From contig NC_009401.2 in NCBI RefSeq assembly GCF_000002875.2, forward strand, positions 323,843-387,842: a stretch of 64,000 nucleotides of DNA, given 5' to 3'. The DNA comes from Leishmania infantum JPCM5. Its lineage: Eukaryota > Euglenozoa > Kinetoplastea > Trypanosomatida > Trypanosomatidae. Below the pieces are notes generated by a model that did not search any database, had not been told where the DNA came from, and saw only the letters and a program-made list of their open reading frames with translations. A program made the translations under genes and the position numbers. This document shows positions 49,035 to 58,730 of the stretch, piece by piece; the stretch's first letter is position 1, and each line of letters starts with the position of its first letter.

Positions 49035-51857
49035 CTACGAGCACTCGGCGTCGTCTGAGGGATCTGTCGTGCTACGCCTCACAACGGACTTGGCGCTGCG
49101 CACCTCACCCATGGCGAAGAGATCGTCCTTGCGACGGCGCTCCTGCTTTGCGCGCTCGAGGGCGTTCTGGATTTGCTCCTTCTGCTCCAAGGCCTCAGCC
49201 TCGTCATCGGAGAGCTCGATGCGGCGCAGCAGGCGCATCTGCTCCACCTTCTTCTCCTCCAGAGCTTTGCGGAGGTCCTCGCACTCGCACACCTTCATGT
49301 CGAACCGCTCTTCCCACTTGTTCAGCTCCTCCTGCAGCTTATGGACCTTCTTCTTTAGCTTCTTCTGACGGAGCGACTTTTCATTCAGTTCAGCGCTTCG
49401 CTGCTCAGAAAACTCGGCGACGCGCTTATTGATGAGCTGCTGCATCTGCGCATCCTTGTTCTCCAGCTGCTCGCGGAACTGCTGTTCCAGTGCCACGAGG
49501 GCCTCCGTCTTTTCCCGCACAGAGATCTGGAAATACTCTGCCTTCTCGTTGTTCTTTATGATGATGGCTTTCTGCTTCTCCAGCAATGCGCGCACCTGCT
49601 CTAGTTGGTCAGAGCGCTCGCGCAGGCGGGTTTCCAGCCGCGTCACCTCGTCCTCTGAGTGGGTGGCAGCTGCCAGCTTCGCCTCGTACTCCTGCTGCAC
49701 TTTGGCGAGCTGTCGGTCGTGCTGCGCCACGGTGGACTCCAACTTGGCGAGCTCCGTGCGTTGAGCCTCCAGCTCCGCGTAGAGAGACTCGCGAGAAGCA
49801 GTCACGTGCTCCACCTTGGCCTTCGCCTCCTCAAGCTCCGCCTGAAGACTGCTAATCGCTGCGGCGTTCTGAGCCGCCGCACTTGTGGACGACTGCAGCT
49901 CCAGCGGCACCGCTGAGTCCGCCGCCGCGTTCTTTGAGATGGAGGCCGACTTTTGCTGGGGCGCAGCCACCGCCGCGGTCGAGCGAGGCAGAGCGGACGC
50001 TGCCGCCATCAGCTGGCGTCGCAGCTTCTCGTTTTCCTCGCGTAAAAGCTTGATCGCTGCGGCGCCGTTGTCGTCGAGCTTAATCGCTGCCAGCAGCTTC
50101 TCCTCCTGCATTGTGTAGTCCTGCTGCTGCCCCATTGCCACCGCAACTTGACCATCGCCGATGCTACTGCCGGGCGCGACCGAGGCTCTCTTCCACTCGG
50201 CCAGCTCCTCCTTCACCTCCGCCAGGTGCCGCTCCAGCTGCGCCTTGCTGGTCTTGAGCTCCTTCTTGGTTGCCATGTGCTCTGCCTGGGACGCCTTGAG
50301 GTCCGCCGTCAGCGACTGGATCTTCTCCTGCAGGGACGACTCACCGCCTCCTTCCGCCTTCTTCTTGGCGTTTCGCAGTATCTCCTCGAATGTCCGAGTG
50401 ACCTGCAGCTGCTCCAGCGTCTGCGCCGCCTTCTCTGTCGGCGTCAGGAAGTAGTTGTAGCACAGCGTCCACACTTCGTTCAGCTGAGACTGCATTGCCG
50501 CCCCGCTGCTCTCCGAGATCTGCAGTTGATTCTGCAGCTGGCTAATCTCGTCCTCCATGGAGAGGAGGCGGGTGTTAAGGGTCTGCCGCTCCGCGGCAAG
50601 AGTGGCCTTCGCCGTCTCGTAGTCGACCAAATCCGCTTCGCGGCTCTTTGTGGCGTTGTCCAGCTGCACCTCCAGTTGACCTATCTTCTCTTGTAGCTGC
50701 ACCACCTCCTCCTCCAGCCCCGCCGTGCCCTCGTTCTCGTACTTGGCCAGTTTCTCGCGCAGCTCCTTCACTATTTCCGTCAGTTCTGCGATCTTCTGAT
50801 CCTTCGAGTCCATGTTCACAACCGGCTTGTTCTTGATCTGCTTGGCGCGGTCCGCAAAGCGCAGCGTCGACACCGTCTCCGACATGTTGCGCTCGCTGGG
50901 GTTGATATTCGCAAACATGACGGTCTTGCTGTTTCCACCAAGCGAGTCCTTCAGCAGCATCGTCAGAGGGCTGCTGCGGAACGGCACGTGGGCGCCGCCC
51001 TTGACAATGGTGTCGATGACGGTGCCGAGCGCGCTCAGCGAGAGGTTGATGTTGCACCCCTCTTTCAGCGTGTCACCCGAGGCGCCAGTCTTGCCCTGGC
51101 GCTCCGAGCCGGCAAGATCCACCAGGTTCAGCTTGCTCGACACGGCGCGGGTGCTGCCGTCTTCGAGGGTCTCGGTGCACTCCAGAATGAGCGAGAAAAC
51201 GGAGTGCGAGCGGCTGCTATCGGCGTTCAGCTCCGTGGACGCGACGCGGCGACGGTCTGTGCCCTCCTCCAGGTGCCGGATAACATCCTCAGGGAACTTG
51301 ACCTGCGCCACAACGGCGCCTTTCACAAAAAAGGTGTGATCCTTGTTTTCGCGGATATCCAGTGACACCTGCTGCTTCGCTAGCAGGTCGCGCACCTTAC
51401 CATTGTACAGCTCCATGAAGGACACGTACATGCTGACGGTCGTGCTCGGCGCCTCGTCTCTCATCTTCTGTACAGAGTCGAAAATGTGCTTGACGCACCG
51501 GGGGATCACACCCTCCAGCGTGCTGTTTCCCATCACACCCGTCATTGTGTGTGTCTTACCGGAGCCGGACTGGCCGTAGGCGAATACTGTTGCGTTGAAG
51601 CCGCCGAGCACGGACTCCGTCAGTGGCATAATGAACTGGGTGAAGATGTCCTCCTGGGAGAAGCTGTTGTTGATCACCGCGTCAAAGGTCCAGCGATCGG
51701 GCTCGCCAATGATGCTCTTCACGGTCACGGTGTTCTGCACCATGTCAAGGTCGACGCAGCTCTTGTGACCCATCGCATTTTCCTTCTCGCTGAAAGGACG
51801 GCATCGGACGAGCACCTTAATGTTCTCCGCCGCGGCGGCCTGGTCCTTCTTGCCCAT
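49035..51857 (-). CDS. kinesin-2-like motor protein
   Basis: 940 aa. N-terminal motor (about 12-345): NIKVLVRCRPFSEKE (12-26), P-loop GQSGSGKT (95-102), switch I NADSSRSH (211-218), switch II DLAGSE (247-252) and the closing segment FRSSPLTMLLKDSLGGNSKT (293-312). The motor-neck junction, RFADRAKQIKNKPVVNMDSKD, matches the kinesin-2/OSM-3 pattern (AKxIKNKPxVNxDxKD). The stalk (about 353-905) is a long, broken coiled coil, rich in Glu/Lys/Ala/Gln heptads, with a short basic tail (ERRRKDD...VVRRSTTD). Kinesin-2 drives anterograde intraflagellar transport, so a flagellar role is inferred. A tail homology search is needed to exclude another N-kinesin class. The first Met is the only one upstream of the motor. 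Confidence 0.9.
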   Translation of the reverse strand: MGKKDQAAAAENIKVLVRCRPFSEKENAMGHKSCVDLDMVQNTVTVKSIIGEPDRWTFDAVINNSFSQEDIFTQFIMPLTESVLGGFNATVFAYGQSGSGKTHTMTGVMGNSTLEGVIPRCVKHIFDSVQKMRDEAPSTTVSMYVSFMELYNGKVRDLLAKQQVSLDIRENKDHTFFVKGAVVAQVKFPEDVIRHLEEGTDRRRVASTELNADSSRSHSVFSLILECTETLEDGSTRAVSSKLNLVDLAGSERQGKTGASGDTLKEGCNINLSLSALGTVIDTIVKGGAHVPFRSSPLTMLLKDSLGGNSKTVMFANINPSERNMSETVSTLRFADRAKQIKNKPVVNMDSKDQKIAELTEIVKELREKLAKYENEGTAGLEEEVVQLQEKIGQLEVQLDNATKSREADLVDYETAKATLAAERQTLNTRLLSMEDEISQLQNQLQISESSGAAMQSQLNEVWTLCYNYFLTPTEKAAQTLEQLQVTRTFEEILRNAKKKAEGGGESSLQEKIQSLTADLKASQAEHMATKKELKTSKAQLERHLAEVKEELAEWKRASVAPGSSIGDGQVAVAMGQQQDYTMQEEKLLAAIKLDDNGAAAIKLLREENEKLRRQLMAAASALPRSTAAVAAPQQKSASISKNAAADSAVPLELQSSTSAAAQNAAAISSLQAELEEAKAKVEHVTASRESLYAELEAQRTELAKLESTVAQHDRQLAKVQQEYEAKLAAATHSEDEVTRLETRLRERSDQLEQVRALLEKQKAIIIKNNEKAEYFQISVREKTEALVALEQQFREQLENKDAQMQQLINKRVAEFSEQRSAELNEKSLRQKKLKKKVHKLQEELNKWEERFDMKVCECEDLRKALEEKKVEQMRLLRRIELSDDEAEALEQKEQIQNALERAKQERRRKDDLFAMGEVRSAKSVVRRSTTDPSDDAECS

Positions 51858-53150
51858 CGAGAATACAGAGGGAGAGTCGTGTGTGTGTGTGTGTAAGGTG
51901 GGGCGAGCCCAGCGGACTCACTTACGGTGAGAGGATCGGTGACGCAGTGGAGAAAGATGTGTGCGTCTGTGAGTGTGTGCTTGAGGGTGCACTAAGACGT
52001 CGGTTATCGCGCGTGCAGGAGCGCGTCTGCGTACAAGGGGCTGGGGAGAAGAAGTAGTCGGAGATGTATCACGGAGTAGGAGGGAGGGAGAGATGCACGG
52101 AGGCAGCCTCTCATCATTACCCACCACCACCACTACGACACACACCCGCCTCTCTTGAACAATCACGAAAGAAAAAAAAACGCCACGCGCGCGTACGCAC
52201 ACAAACGGAGAGAGACAGGGGTAGTGAACGCAGCACCGCGTAAAGATAAACTGAGCAACTGAGCGTGGGACGCGTGTGTAGGCGCTGACCGCCAGACCAG
52301 TACGTCTTTTGCGCAGGTCTATGTGATGAAGAGAGCGACAAGAGCAATGAAGATTCTGGCAACAACGAAAAAAAACAACAACAGCTGACGGGGGTGGTAG
52401 CTCCTGAGTAAGAGGGGTGTTATATATATATATGTGTGTGTGTGTGCGTGCGGGGCAGATACAGTACTGTCGTTATTATTATTTTTGTTGTTAATGTCCA
52501 CGAGAAAATGCCATAGAAGGGGGATGGTCGAAACGCGGTGGAGAGTGATGGGAGTGACAGGAGTGCGGAGCAGGAAAGGGAGAGGACGGGGGGAGGGCGA
52601 GTGGCGGCGGCGGCAGGCGGCCCACCCTCAAGCACAGAGATAGACCTCTCAGCGTCATCTAAGTCACATTGCTCTCTCGCCCTCTTCTCGTCCTTTTCCA
52701 CATGGGCCGCTCCATGGACCGAGGCGGACGCGTGAGATGGAAACCTTCACATTTCACTTCGCTCTTTATTCACGGGAGAGTATGTGTGTGTATGTGTGTG
52801 GAGGGGTGGGGGGCGGGGGGAGGGAAGGCACGCTTCTTGTTTTCCTTCTTTAGGGCGTTTCAAGCTGCCGCCACATTTAATGGGTGCATGTGACAGCGTA
52901 CTCTGGGAGAGCCACGATACAGTCAGAGAGAACGCCGTGACAGACATCGAACACCATACGCACCGTATGCTGCATCAAACATGCACACCACTGTAATTAG
53001 CAAGAAGCATAAGGTAACCGCACAAGCCGTTCAACTGACCGGCCGATTGAGGTGGACTTGACTATCGTGTCGCGCCCCAGGCCCACGCACCGTTGCCTCT
53101 GCCTCAGCGGCAGAGGGGGCGGGGAGGGGAAAGGAATGCTTAGAACTCTC
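51858..53150. other. intergenic region (1.3 kb), no gene seen
   Basis: Presumed 5' UTR of the kinesin and 3' UTR of the RRM-like gene. Includes a short TA run (about 52,421-52,432) continuing into TG. No coding frame supported. Confidence 0.5.
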
Positions 53151-54608
53151 CTACTTTGTGAGGTGTTGCGACGCTGCGGCAGCTTCTTCTTCCCACGCCT
53201 TCAGCGCCGCCAGCACATCCGCCGACACCACCGGCTCAACAACCAGCGGCAGAGGTGTTCCGTGTAGCGTCGGACGCAGGTACATCCCGTTCAGCACCTG
53301 CAGGGCCCGCACCGCGGCGGCGGCCGAGGTGAACACCACCTCAAGGGTCTTCGTGTTTGGGCGGATTGCAGCCACCGTGTCACCGCGAGGAAGATCACCC
53401 AGCGCGGCGGCGTCTGCGGAGGCAAGGGACGAGGAAGAAGTCTTGGACGTCGCCTTTCTTGACAAGTATCGAGGAGCTGCCGCGTCGGTGGGTGAGTCCA
53501 CGCCTTCCTGCACTGGATGGCGTGCGTGGCCAGCTACTGCTGCTACGGCAGGTATGCTATCGGTGCTGCGGTGCACCATACAGCTCACCAGCTCATCGGC
53601 GTTCTTCCCCGTGCAGACGTGCTGAACACAAAGCTCTCGCACCTCCATGGCACCCATGTTCAGAGGTACGTTGTGCACCCGAACGACCTGGCTCGAAAGG
53701 CGAGTGACGCCAGCTGCATCCGTGAAGGTGCCGAGCGCGTACCGCCGCTGCAGCCGCTGGAGCAGACTAGCACGACTCGACGGGCTCTCTGAAGGCAGAA
53801 CACTTGCTGCGACTTTCTCCTTGTCGATTCCGGATGCTGCCATGCGATCGACGACGGCGCCAAGGCGATCAGCGGCGAAGATGTTGGTGGTGAGCTGATC
53901 TAGCCGCGCTTGCAGAATGCTTACCTGCTCGGCTAGTTGTGCGCTTGATGGCAAAGCGGCAGGCGCGACTGTTGTAGCCGCGTGTGCCGCAGCTGCAAGG
54001 GAGGCACCACCGTCATGGCTTGCAGTGGGCGAGGCGCATGTATCGGAGAGAGGCGCCGCCGTTGATTGAGCAACACCCTCTCCCCTACCACTACCTGTCG
54101 CCGCTTCTGTGCTGGCAGGCCCGGCGAGATGCCGCCGTTCCATCTGCTGCACAAGCAGGTCGGTGTTTCGCTGGCCCAGCACCACTTCCCCTATAGAACG
54201 ATGCACCTCGTTGAGCTTCCCGTGCAAGCCGTCCGCAGTGCTCTCCAGCTGCGCCACACGCCGTGTCAGGAGCAACAGCTCCTGCTGCATCAACCGGATC
54301 GTTTCCTCCTGTGTGCGTAGCGTGTGCTGGGTGCGCCGTGTGAACTCGCGAAGCTGATCGACAGCGTGCGTGAGGGTCGAGAGAGTTGATGACGGCGCTG
54401 CCGAGGCCACCGCTGGAGGCGCAGACGGTGCCACACTCGTGCGAGTGCCCTCCGTTGCAAGATGAGATGCGCTCACTGCTCCTCGCCCTGGGGAGGCACT
54501 GCCACAAGCATTCGAGGTTCGCTTATCCTCACCACCGGCACTGGCGGTTCCGCGAAGACGAAGCGGCGAGCGCGCTAACCAGCGCCGGCACGCAGTTTTG
54601 TTCCACAT
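53151..54608 (-). CDS. mitochondrial-looking coiled-coil protein with split RRM-like domain (hypothetical)
   Basis: 485 aa from ATG 54608. The N-terminus MWNKTACRRWLARSPLRLRG is a classic import presequence (Arg-rich, no acids). A coiled coil spans about 80-160 (LTHAVDQLREFTRR, EETIRLMQQELLLLTRRVAQLE). C-terminal residues 307-460 resemble an RRM: QVVRVHNVPLNMGAMEVREL as the RNP2 strand plus helix, and TLEVVFTSAAAAVRALQVLNGM (from about 421) as the RNP1 strand plus second helix. About 65 low-complexity residues are inserted between the halves, and the RNP1 aromatic residues are reduced to one Phe. RNA binding is therefore possible but uncertain. The frame is open to 55097, but a strong acceptor 14 bases upstream of 54608 supports this start. 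Confidence 0.65.
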   Translation of the reverse strand: MWNKTACRRWLARSPLRLRGTASAGGEDKRTSNACGSASPGRGAVSASHLATEGTRTSVAPSAPPAVASAAPSSTLSTLTHAVDQLREFTRRTQHTLRTQEETIRLMQQELLLLTRRVAQLESTADGLHGKLNEVHRSIGEVVLGQRNTDLLVQQMERRHLAGPASTEAATGSGRGEGVAQSTAAPLSDTCASPTASHDGGASLAAAAHAATTVAPAALPSSAQLAEQVSILQARLDQLTTNIFAADRLGAVVDRMAASGIDKEKVAASVLPSESPSSRASLLQRLQRRYALGTFTDAAGVTRLSSQVVRVHNVPLNMGAMEVRELCVQHVCTGKNADELVSCMVHRSTDSIPAVAAVAGHARHPVQEGVDSPTDAAAPRYLSRKATSKTSSSSLASADAAALGDLPRGDTVAAIRPNTKTLEVVFTSAAAAVRALQVLNGMYLRPTLHGTPLPLVVEPVVSADVLAALKAWEEEAAAASQHLTK

Positions 54609-54621
54609 GTGTACGCGTGTA

Positions 54622-54623
54622 CT
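54622..54623 (-). promoter_or_regulatory. candidate spliced-leader acceptor AG
   Basis: On minus, a CTTTGCTTTTTTTTTTCGCT tract runs into CCCC and then AG, 14 bases before ATG 54608. It has the textbook order polypyrimidine-AG-short 5' UTR-ATG for trans-splicing and decides the start of the RRM-like gene. Confidence 0.55.
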
Positions 54624-55648
54624 GGGGAGCGAAAAAAAAAAGCAAAGAGGTGAGGCGACCACCACCATCACAGCAAAAGGCGTTGCCACGTGTGTGTGGG
54701 TGAGGCAGAGAGGGGGAGACCGTGTGTCGATGGTTGTTAAAAAAAAAGAGAAAGAGGCATGTGCTATATATGTGGAAGGAACAGCGCCCCCCCTCCCTTC
54801 CTCCCTCCTCGCACCCCTTTCTCCTCCTTTTTCGTTTGCCCTGGCGGCGTGAACTGCCTGAGGAAGGGAGTGGGAGGCCGGGAGGGGGCAGAATAGTGTG
54901 CACGTATCCACAGCAGCACGCTCCAAGGGTGTGGCATGTGCACCCTGCGTGTCCCTCTGATCCTTCGAACTGAGTGAGGAATGCTGAAGGGCGCAGACAG
55001 GATAGAGACACCTCTCACATGCGAGGGGCGGGAGGATTGGGGAGCGGGGGGAGGGGAGGGGAGGCAGATGACGTGCGATCTGCGACTTCATCTGCAACGT
55101 GCTGCAAACATACTATCGAGGAACGAGAGAGTGAGTTTCAGAGCAAGGACGAGGCAAGAGCGTAAGCTCATCATTCCTCCATCACCGTAGCGCTCCTTCT
55201 GCACCATTTCTCGTGTGTGTTTTTCATTGGTGAGGTGAGCCCGACATGCCGCACAGGTAGGAGAAGAAAGGGAAGAGGTGGCGGACGAGGCGAGGCGGGG
55301 AGGGGGAGAACTAGGACGGGCTGTGCAGCACGTACGCTAGCGCATGTGACGCATGCGGTGCCGCTCCCCGGCTCATCCCCATGTCCTTTCCACACATAGG
55401 TGCACGGGCGACAGGAGGCCGATTAGTCGAGTTAGAGCAAGACAAAAAAAAGCGGTTGACTACTTCGTGGGGATCATTGGGGCGGCAGCGAGGGGACAGC
55501 CACGGCGGAGGAGGCGGTCGTGCGTACTTCACTTCTGCTTACGCACGCCCCCATTCCCAGAGACACACATGACACCGTCTAGCCGCCGCGGATAGGCTTG
55601 AGCGGGAAGACCCTCCCCTGCTCGCCCCTCTTCTTTTGCTTGCTTCAC
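54624..55648. other. intergenic region (1.0 kb), no gene seen
   Basis: Presumed 3' UTR of the G-patch gene and splice region of the RRM-like gene. Strongly CT-rich segments on the sense strand (55,240-55,310). No gene seen. Confidence 0.5.
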
Positions 55649-56272
55649 TTAGCTGGAGTCCTGTATGCGCTTCAGCTTCCCATCGAAGAGGCGATGGCGA
55701 CCTGCACGGCCGAGGCGTACCCCACCGCAGCGCTGGAAGAGCTCCTTGTCGGACATACGAGTGACATCGCCGATGTGCTCGCCCTTCGACCGCTTGCTGT
55801 CCGTACGATCATCACCGTCGTTGCCACTGTTCGAGGGGGAAGACGATGGTGTGCGGTGCTGCCGCTTCACTGCGGCACGAGCCGCGACTGCCATCTTTCC
55901 TTCGGCCTTTCTGTCCGCGCTGCTACTGCTGCTGGCACCGCTGCTAGTGGAGCTCACGTCACTCAACTCGCCCCCATTGTCTACCTCATCTTCAGAGGTA
56001 TCACCTTGGTCTACGCGCGCCTTGTTCGACTGCCGCTGTCGCTTCCTCGTCTCTTTGTGGAGCTGGCTGTAGATGGCGTCGAGTTCGACGGCGTGCGTCG
56101 AAGCCAAGCTGCCGCCCTGCGCAGGGTCAGCGGCGTGGCCAAGGCCGGTGGCGATGTGAGGGTCGCGGCGAGCCACCTTCACGTAAGACTTAATGCCGGA
56201 GCGCTCCTTGCCAAGTCCCTCGCCTTCCTTCCACCCGTACTTTTCCATCATCTTCTTTGCTAGAGCCGACAT
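55649..56272 (-). CDS. GPATCH4-like G-patch protein
   Basis: 207 aa from ATG 56272; the frame is open to 56704, but the upstream part has no domain. The G-patch starts at the very N-terminus (1-47: ALAKKMMEKYGWKEGEGLGKERSGIKSYVKV...TGLGH), with the invariant glycines and aromatic-W pair (Y12, W14). The middle is acidic/serine-rich (about 95-130) with Lys/Arg patches. The last 35 residues (MSDKELFQRCGG...GRAGRHRLFDGKLKRIQ) resemble the C-terminal GGRTAHKGARHG motif block of GPATCH4/Gno1-type proteins in degraded form. G-patches bind and activate DEAH-box helicases, and GPATCH4 acts in the nucleolus. A nucleolar ribosome-biogenesis role with a DHX15/Prp43 partner is inferred. Confidence 0.82.
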   Translation of the reverse strand: MSALAKKMMEKYGWKEGEGLGKERSGIKSYVKVARRDPHIATGLGHAADPAQGGSLASTHAVELDAIYSQLHKETRKRQRQSNKARVDQGDTSEDEVDNGGELSDVSSTSSGASSSSSADRKAEGKMAVAARAAVKRQHRTPSSSPSNSGNDGDDRTDSKRSKGEHIGDVTRMSDKELFQRCGGVRLGRAGRHRLFDGKLKRIQDSS

Positions 56273-57927
56273 GGTTACTGCTCTTGATGCAAACGTGTTG
56301 GCCAATGCTTCTCCTTCAACTTGGCGGGGTGATGGCGATTGAGGGCGGCGACAGCAGAGGCGAGCGATGCCACTGGAGACCCCTTCGCGTGCACACTGGG
56401 GTTTTGTATGTGCGCTGGACACGCTGCTTTCCTCCCTAGCTTGTGTAGAGAGCAGGTGTACGCGATAGAGAAGGCGAGAGATACGCAACTGTGCATGTAT
56501 GGCGGTATGGTGAGAAAATATGTGCGTGTGGACTTGTGCTTTGGTGTGGTGCGCAGGCACACAGCCACACGCGAGCAACGCCAATAGAAGCAAGGAGGGG
56601 CAAGTTGGGCCCCAAGGGTGGGCGGGTGGGGTGGGGGAGGGGGAAGATGAGGAGGGGCCTAGCACGATTGCGCGTGCGCCTTTTGTAGCACAGACATTGA
56701 GCAAAGAATGCGCCTCGGCGCTTGCTTGTCCGCGAGCGCAGCCGCTGCTTCTCCCTCTCTTTCTCTCCTTCCCGTTTCCGCGGTCCGCGCTTCACGATGT
56801 CCTCTCAGGCAACACTCATCACCAAAAACCAGACCACGCCGCGCAGGTCGGCGGGGGCCTGGAGGAGGAGGAGGAGGGGGAGGGGAGTGAAAGAGGTTGC
56901 TAGGCGCCACGCAAGGCGTGCACGGGCAATCGTCACGCATGCACAGGGGTGTAGTGCATAAGGGCACCGCGACGCCATAGAGGAGGCCATCAAGGCGTTT
57001 CGTTGCTCATCAGAGAAGAGGTGAACAAAGCATCGGAGAAGAGAAATCAGAAGGGAAGGGTCTACACACAGACACACAGACACACGCCGGCAGACGCACA
57101 CACAAGCAAGAGTAACCGAAGTCAAATACACGTAGATGGAAAAGGGATGAACCAAAAACGAAGACGAAAAAAACGGTACCGCGCGGCATCCACCGCTCTA
57201 CATACACAAAATACACCGAAGCAGTTGCCCATCACTACGTCACCGCCACACAGCGGCAGCGGCAGCCGAGGGGAGGAAGGGCGAGGCGTGAGGAGAGGCG
57301 GGGAGGGAGGGAGGAGGAAGACCGGCAAAACACTTCAAGCGAATAGTCATAATAAACAGGAACACCATAGAGACAACGGCATACTCATCGACGGGACGAG
57401 TACCACGCTCACCAAAGAGGAAGACACGAGAAGAGCAAACACAAAGGAAAACGCACCCGCACGCACAGGCTAAAGAGTAGAACAACGGGAGAAGAGCTCA
57501 CAGAGATGGGGCCGAGAGAGAGAGAGAGCGGGATCGAGTGAGACAAGAGGAACCGAGAAAGAAGGTGGAGGGGAGGGAGGACCAACAGAGAAGTAATGGA
57601 GAGTAGAGAGCCGAGAGTGTGCGTGCGTGTTGTGCCGACTGTGATGGAGGTGTGGTGACCGTTAAAAGGACGAGGGAGGGGGGAGGCGCGTGGGTCGAGC
57701 AGAACAGGGGGAGAAGACGGCGGAAGGACGAAAAGGTAAACACCCACACACAGAAACACACACACACCACACAACAGAAACATTCCAGCCCCAGTGACGA
57801 CAAGAGCGAGGGAGACACGCAGGTCGCATTGACATTAGGACAGAAGTACTGAGGGCAAAGCCACAACAAAAAAACGCGGTGGGTGAGAGGGGAGCGGAGG
57901 GGGGGAGGAGTAGGTGGGCGGTCCGTA

Positions 57928-57966
57928 CACACACAAACACACACACACACAAACACACACACACAG
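57928..57966. repeat. CA-rich microsatellite
   Basis: CA repeats interrupted by AAAC steps on plus. Confidence 0.8.
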
Positions 57967-58678
57967 CCACACAAGCGAAGAAGAAGCCGACGCTGCAGGC
58001 AGAAACGAAGCACACGCACCCATATAGCCAGAAACTCGCACAGTCCGTCTGCTCGCCAGTGACACACCCACCCACACATATAAACAGACGAAAGCACAAT
58101 ACGAACCACAGCACAACAGCACCAAAAAAGAAATACGTCTCCCCCCTGTTGCGCGGGGTTAGATAACACATACATGTACAGGCAGACATGAGGCGCTGCA
58201 TAAATCCAGAGGGAGGAGGGGGGAGTAGATATCGTGGTGGTGTGTATGCGTGCATGTATGTGTGTGGAGGGGTGGTGGAGATGGGGATGGCAGTGGGGGA
58301 GATCGGGAAAGCGGAGATGAAGGAACATCGGAAGGTAAAAGTCACACGCTCACACAGACATACACACACGCACACATGCACACGCACGAGATCCAGATGA
58401 AGAGAGGCAGACAAGCAAGGAGCTCACGAAGAACAACGAGTAGACTGCCCTCCCCCTACTTTGACGACGGGGAGGAGAGAGAAGCGAAGGTGATAACAGC
58501 CACGCCCACAAAGAGGAGAGGAGAGGAGGAGGAGGAGGAGGGGGAGAGGCAAGAAGGAGAAAACAAACGACGCCTTTTCACTTCTCCTTCTCTCGGCCTT
58601 CTTTTTCTGTTCGTTTTGTCGTCTCGGTAAAGAACCGAATGCGGTGACGACGCGCCCACGTAGGTGTGTATGCAGGTA

Positions 58679-58730
58679 ATATATATATATATATTGTGTG
58701 TATGTGTATGTGTATGCGTGTGTGTGTGTA
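58679..58730. repeat. (AT)n followed by (GT)n compound microsatellite
   Basis: About 16 bases of AT followed by TG/TATG repeats, in the presumed 3' UTR of the 596-aa gene. Confidence 0.85.

Noticed and set aside
57498..58328. 276-codon minus-strand frame
   Set aside because: Rich in Cys, Val, Leu and His from TG/CA repeats; overlapping similar frames in other phases.
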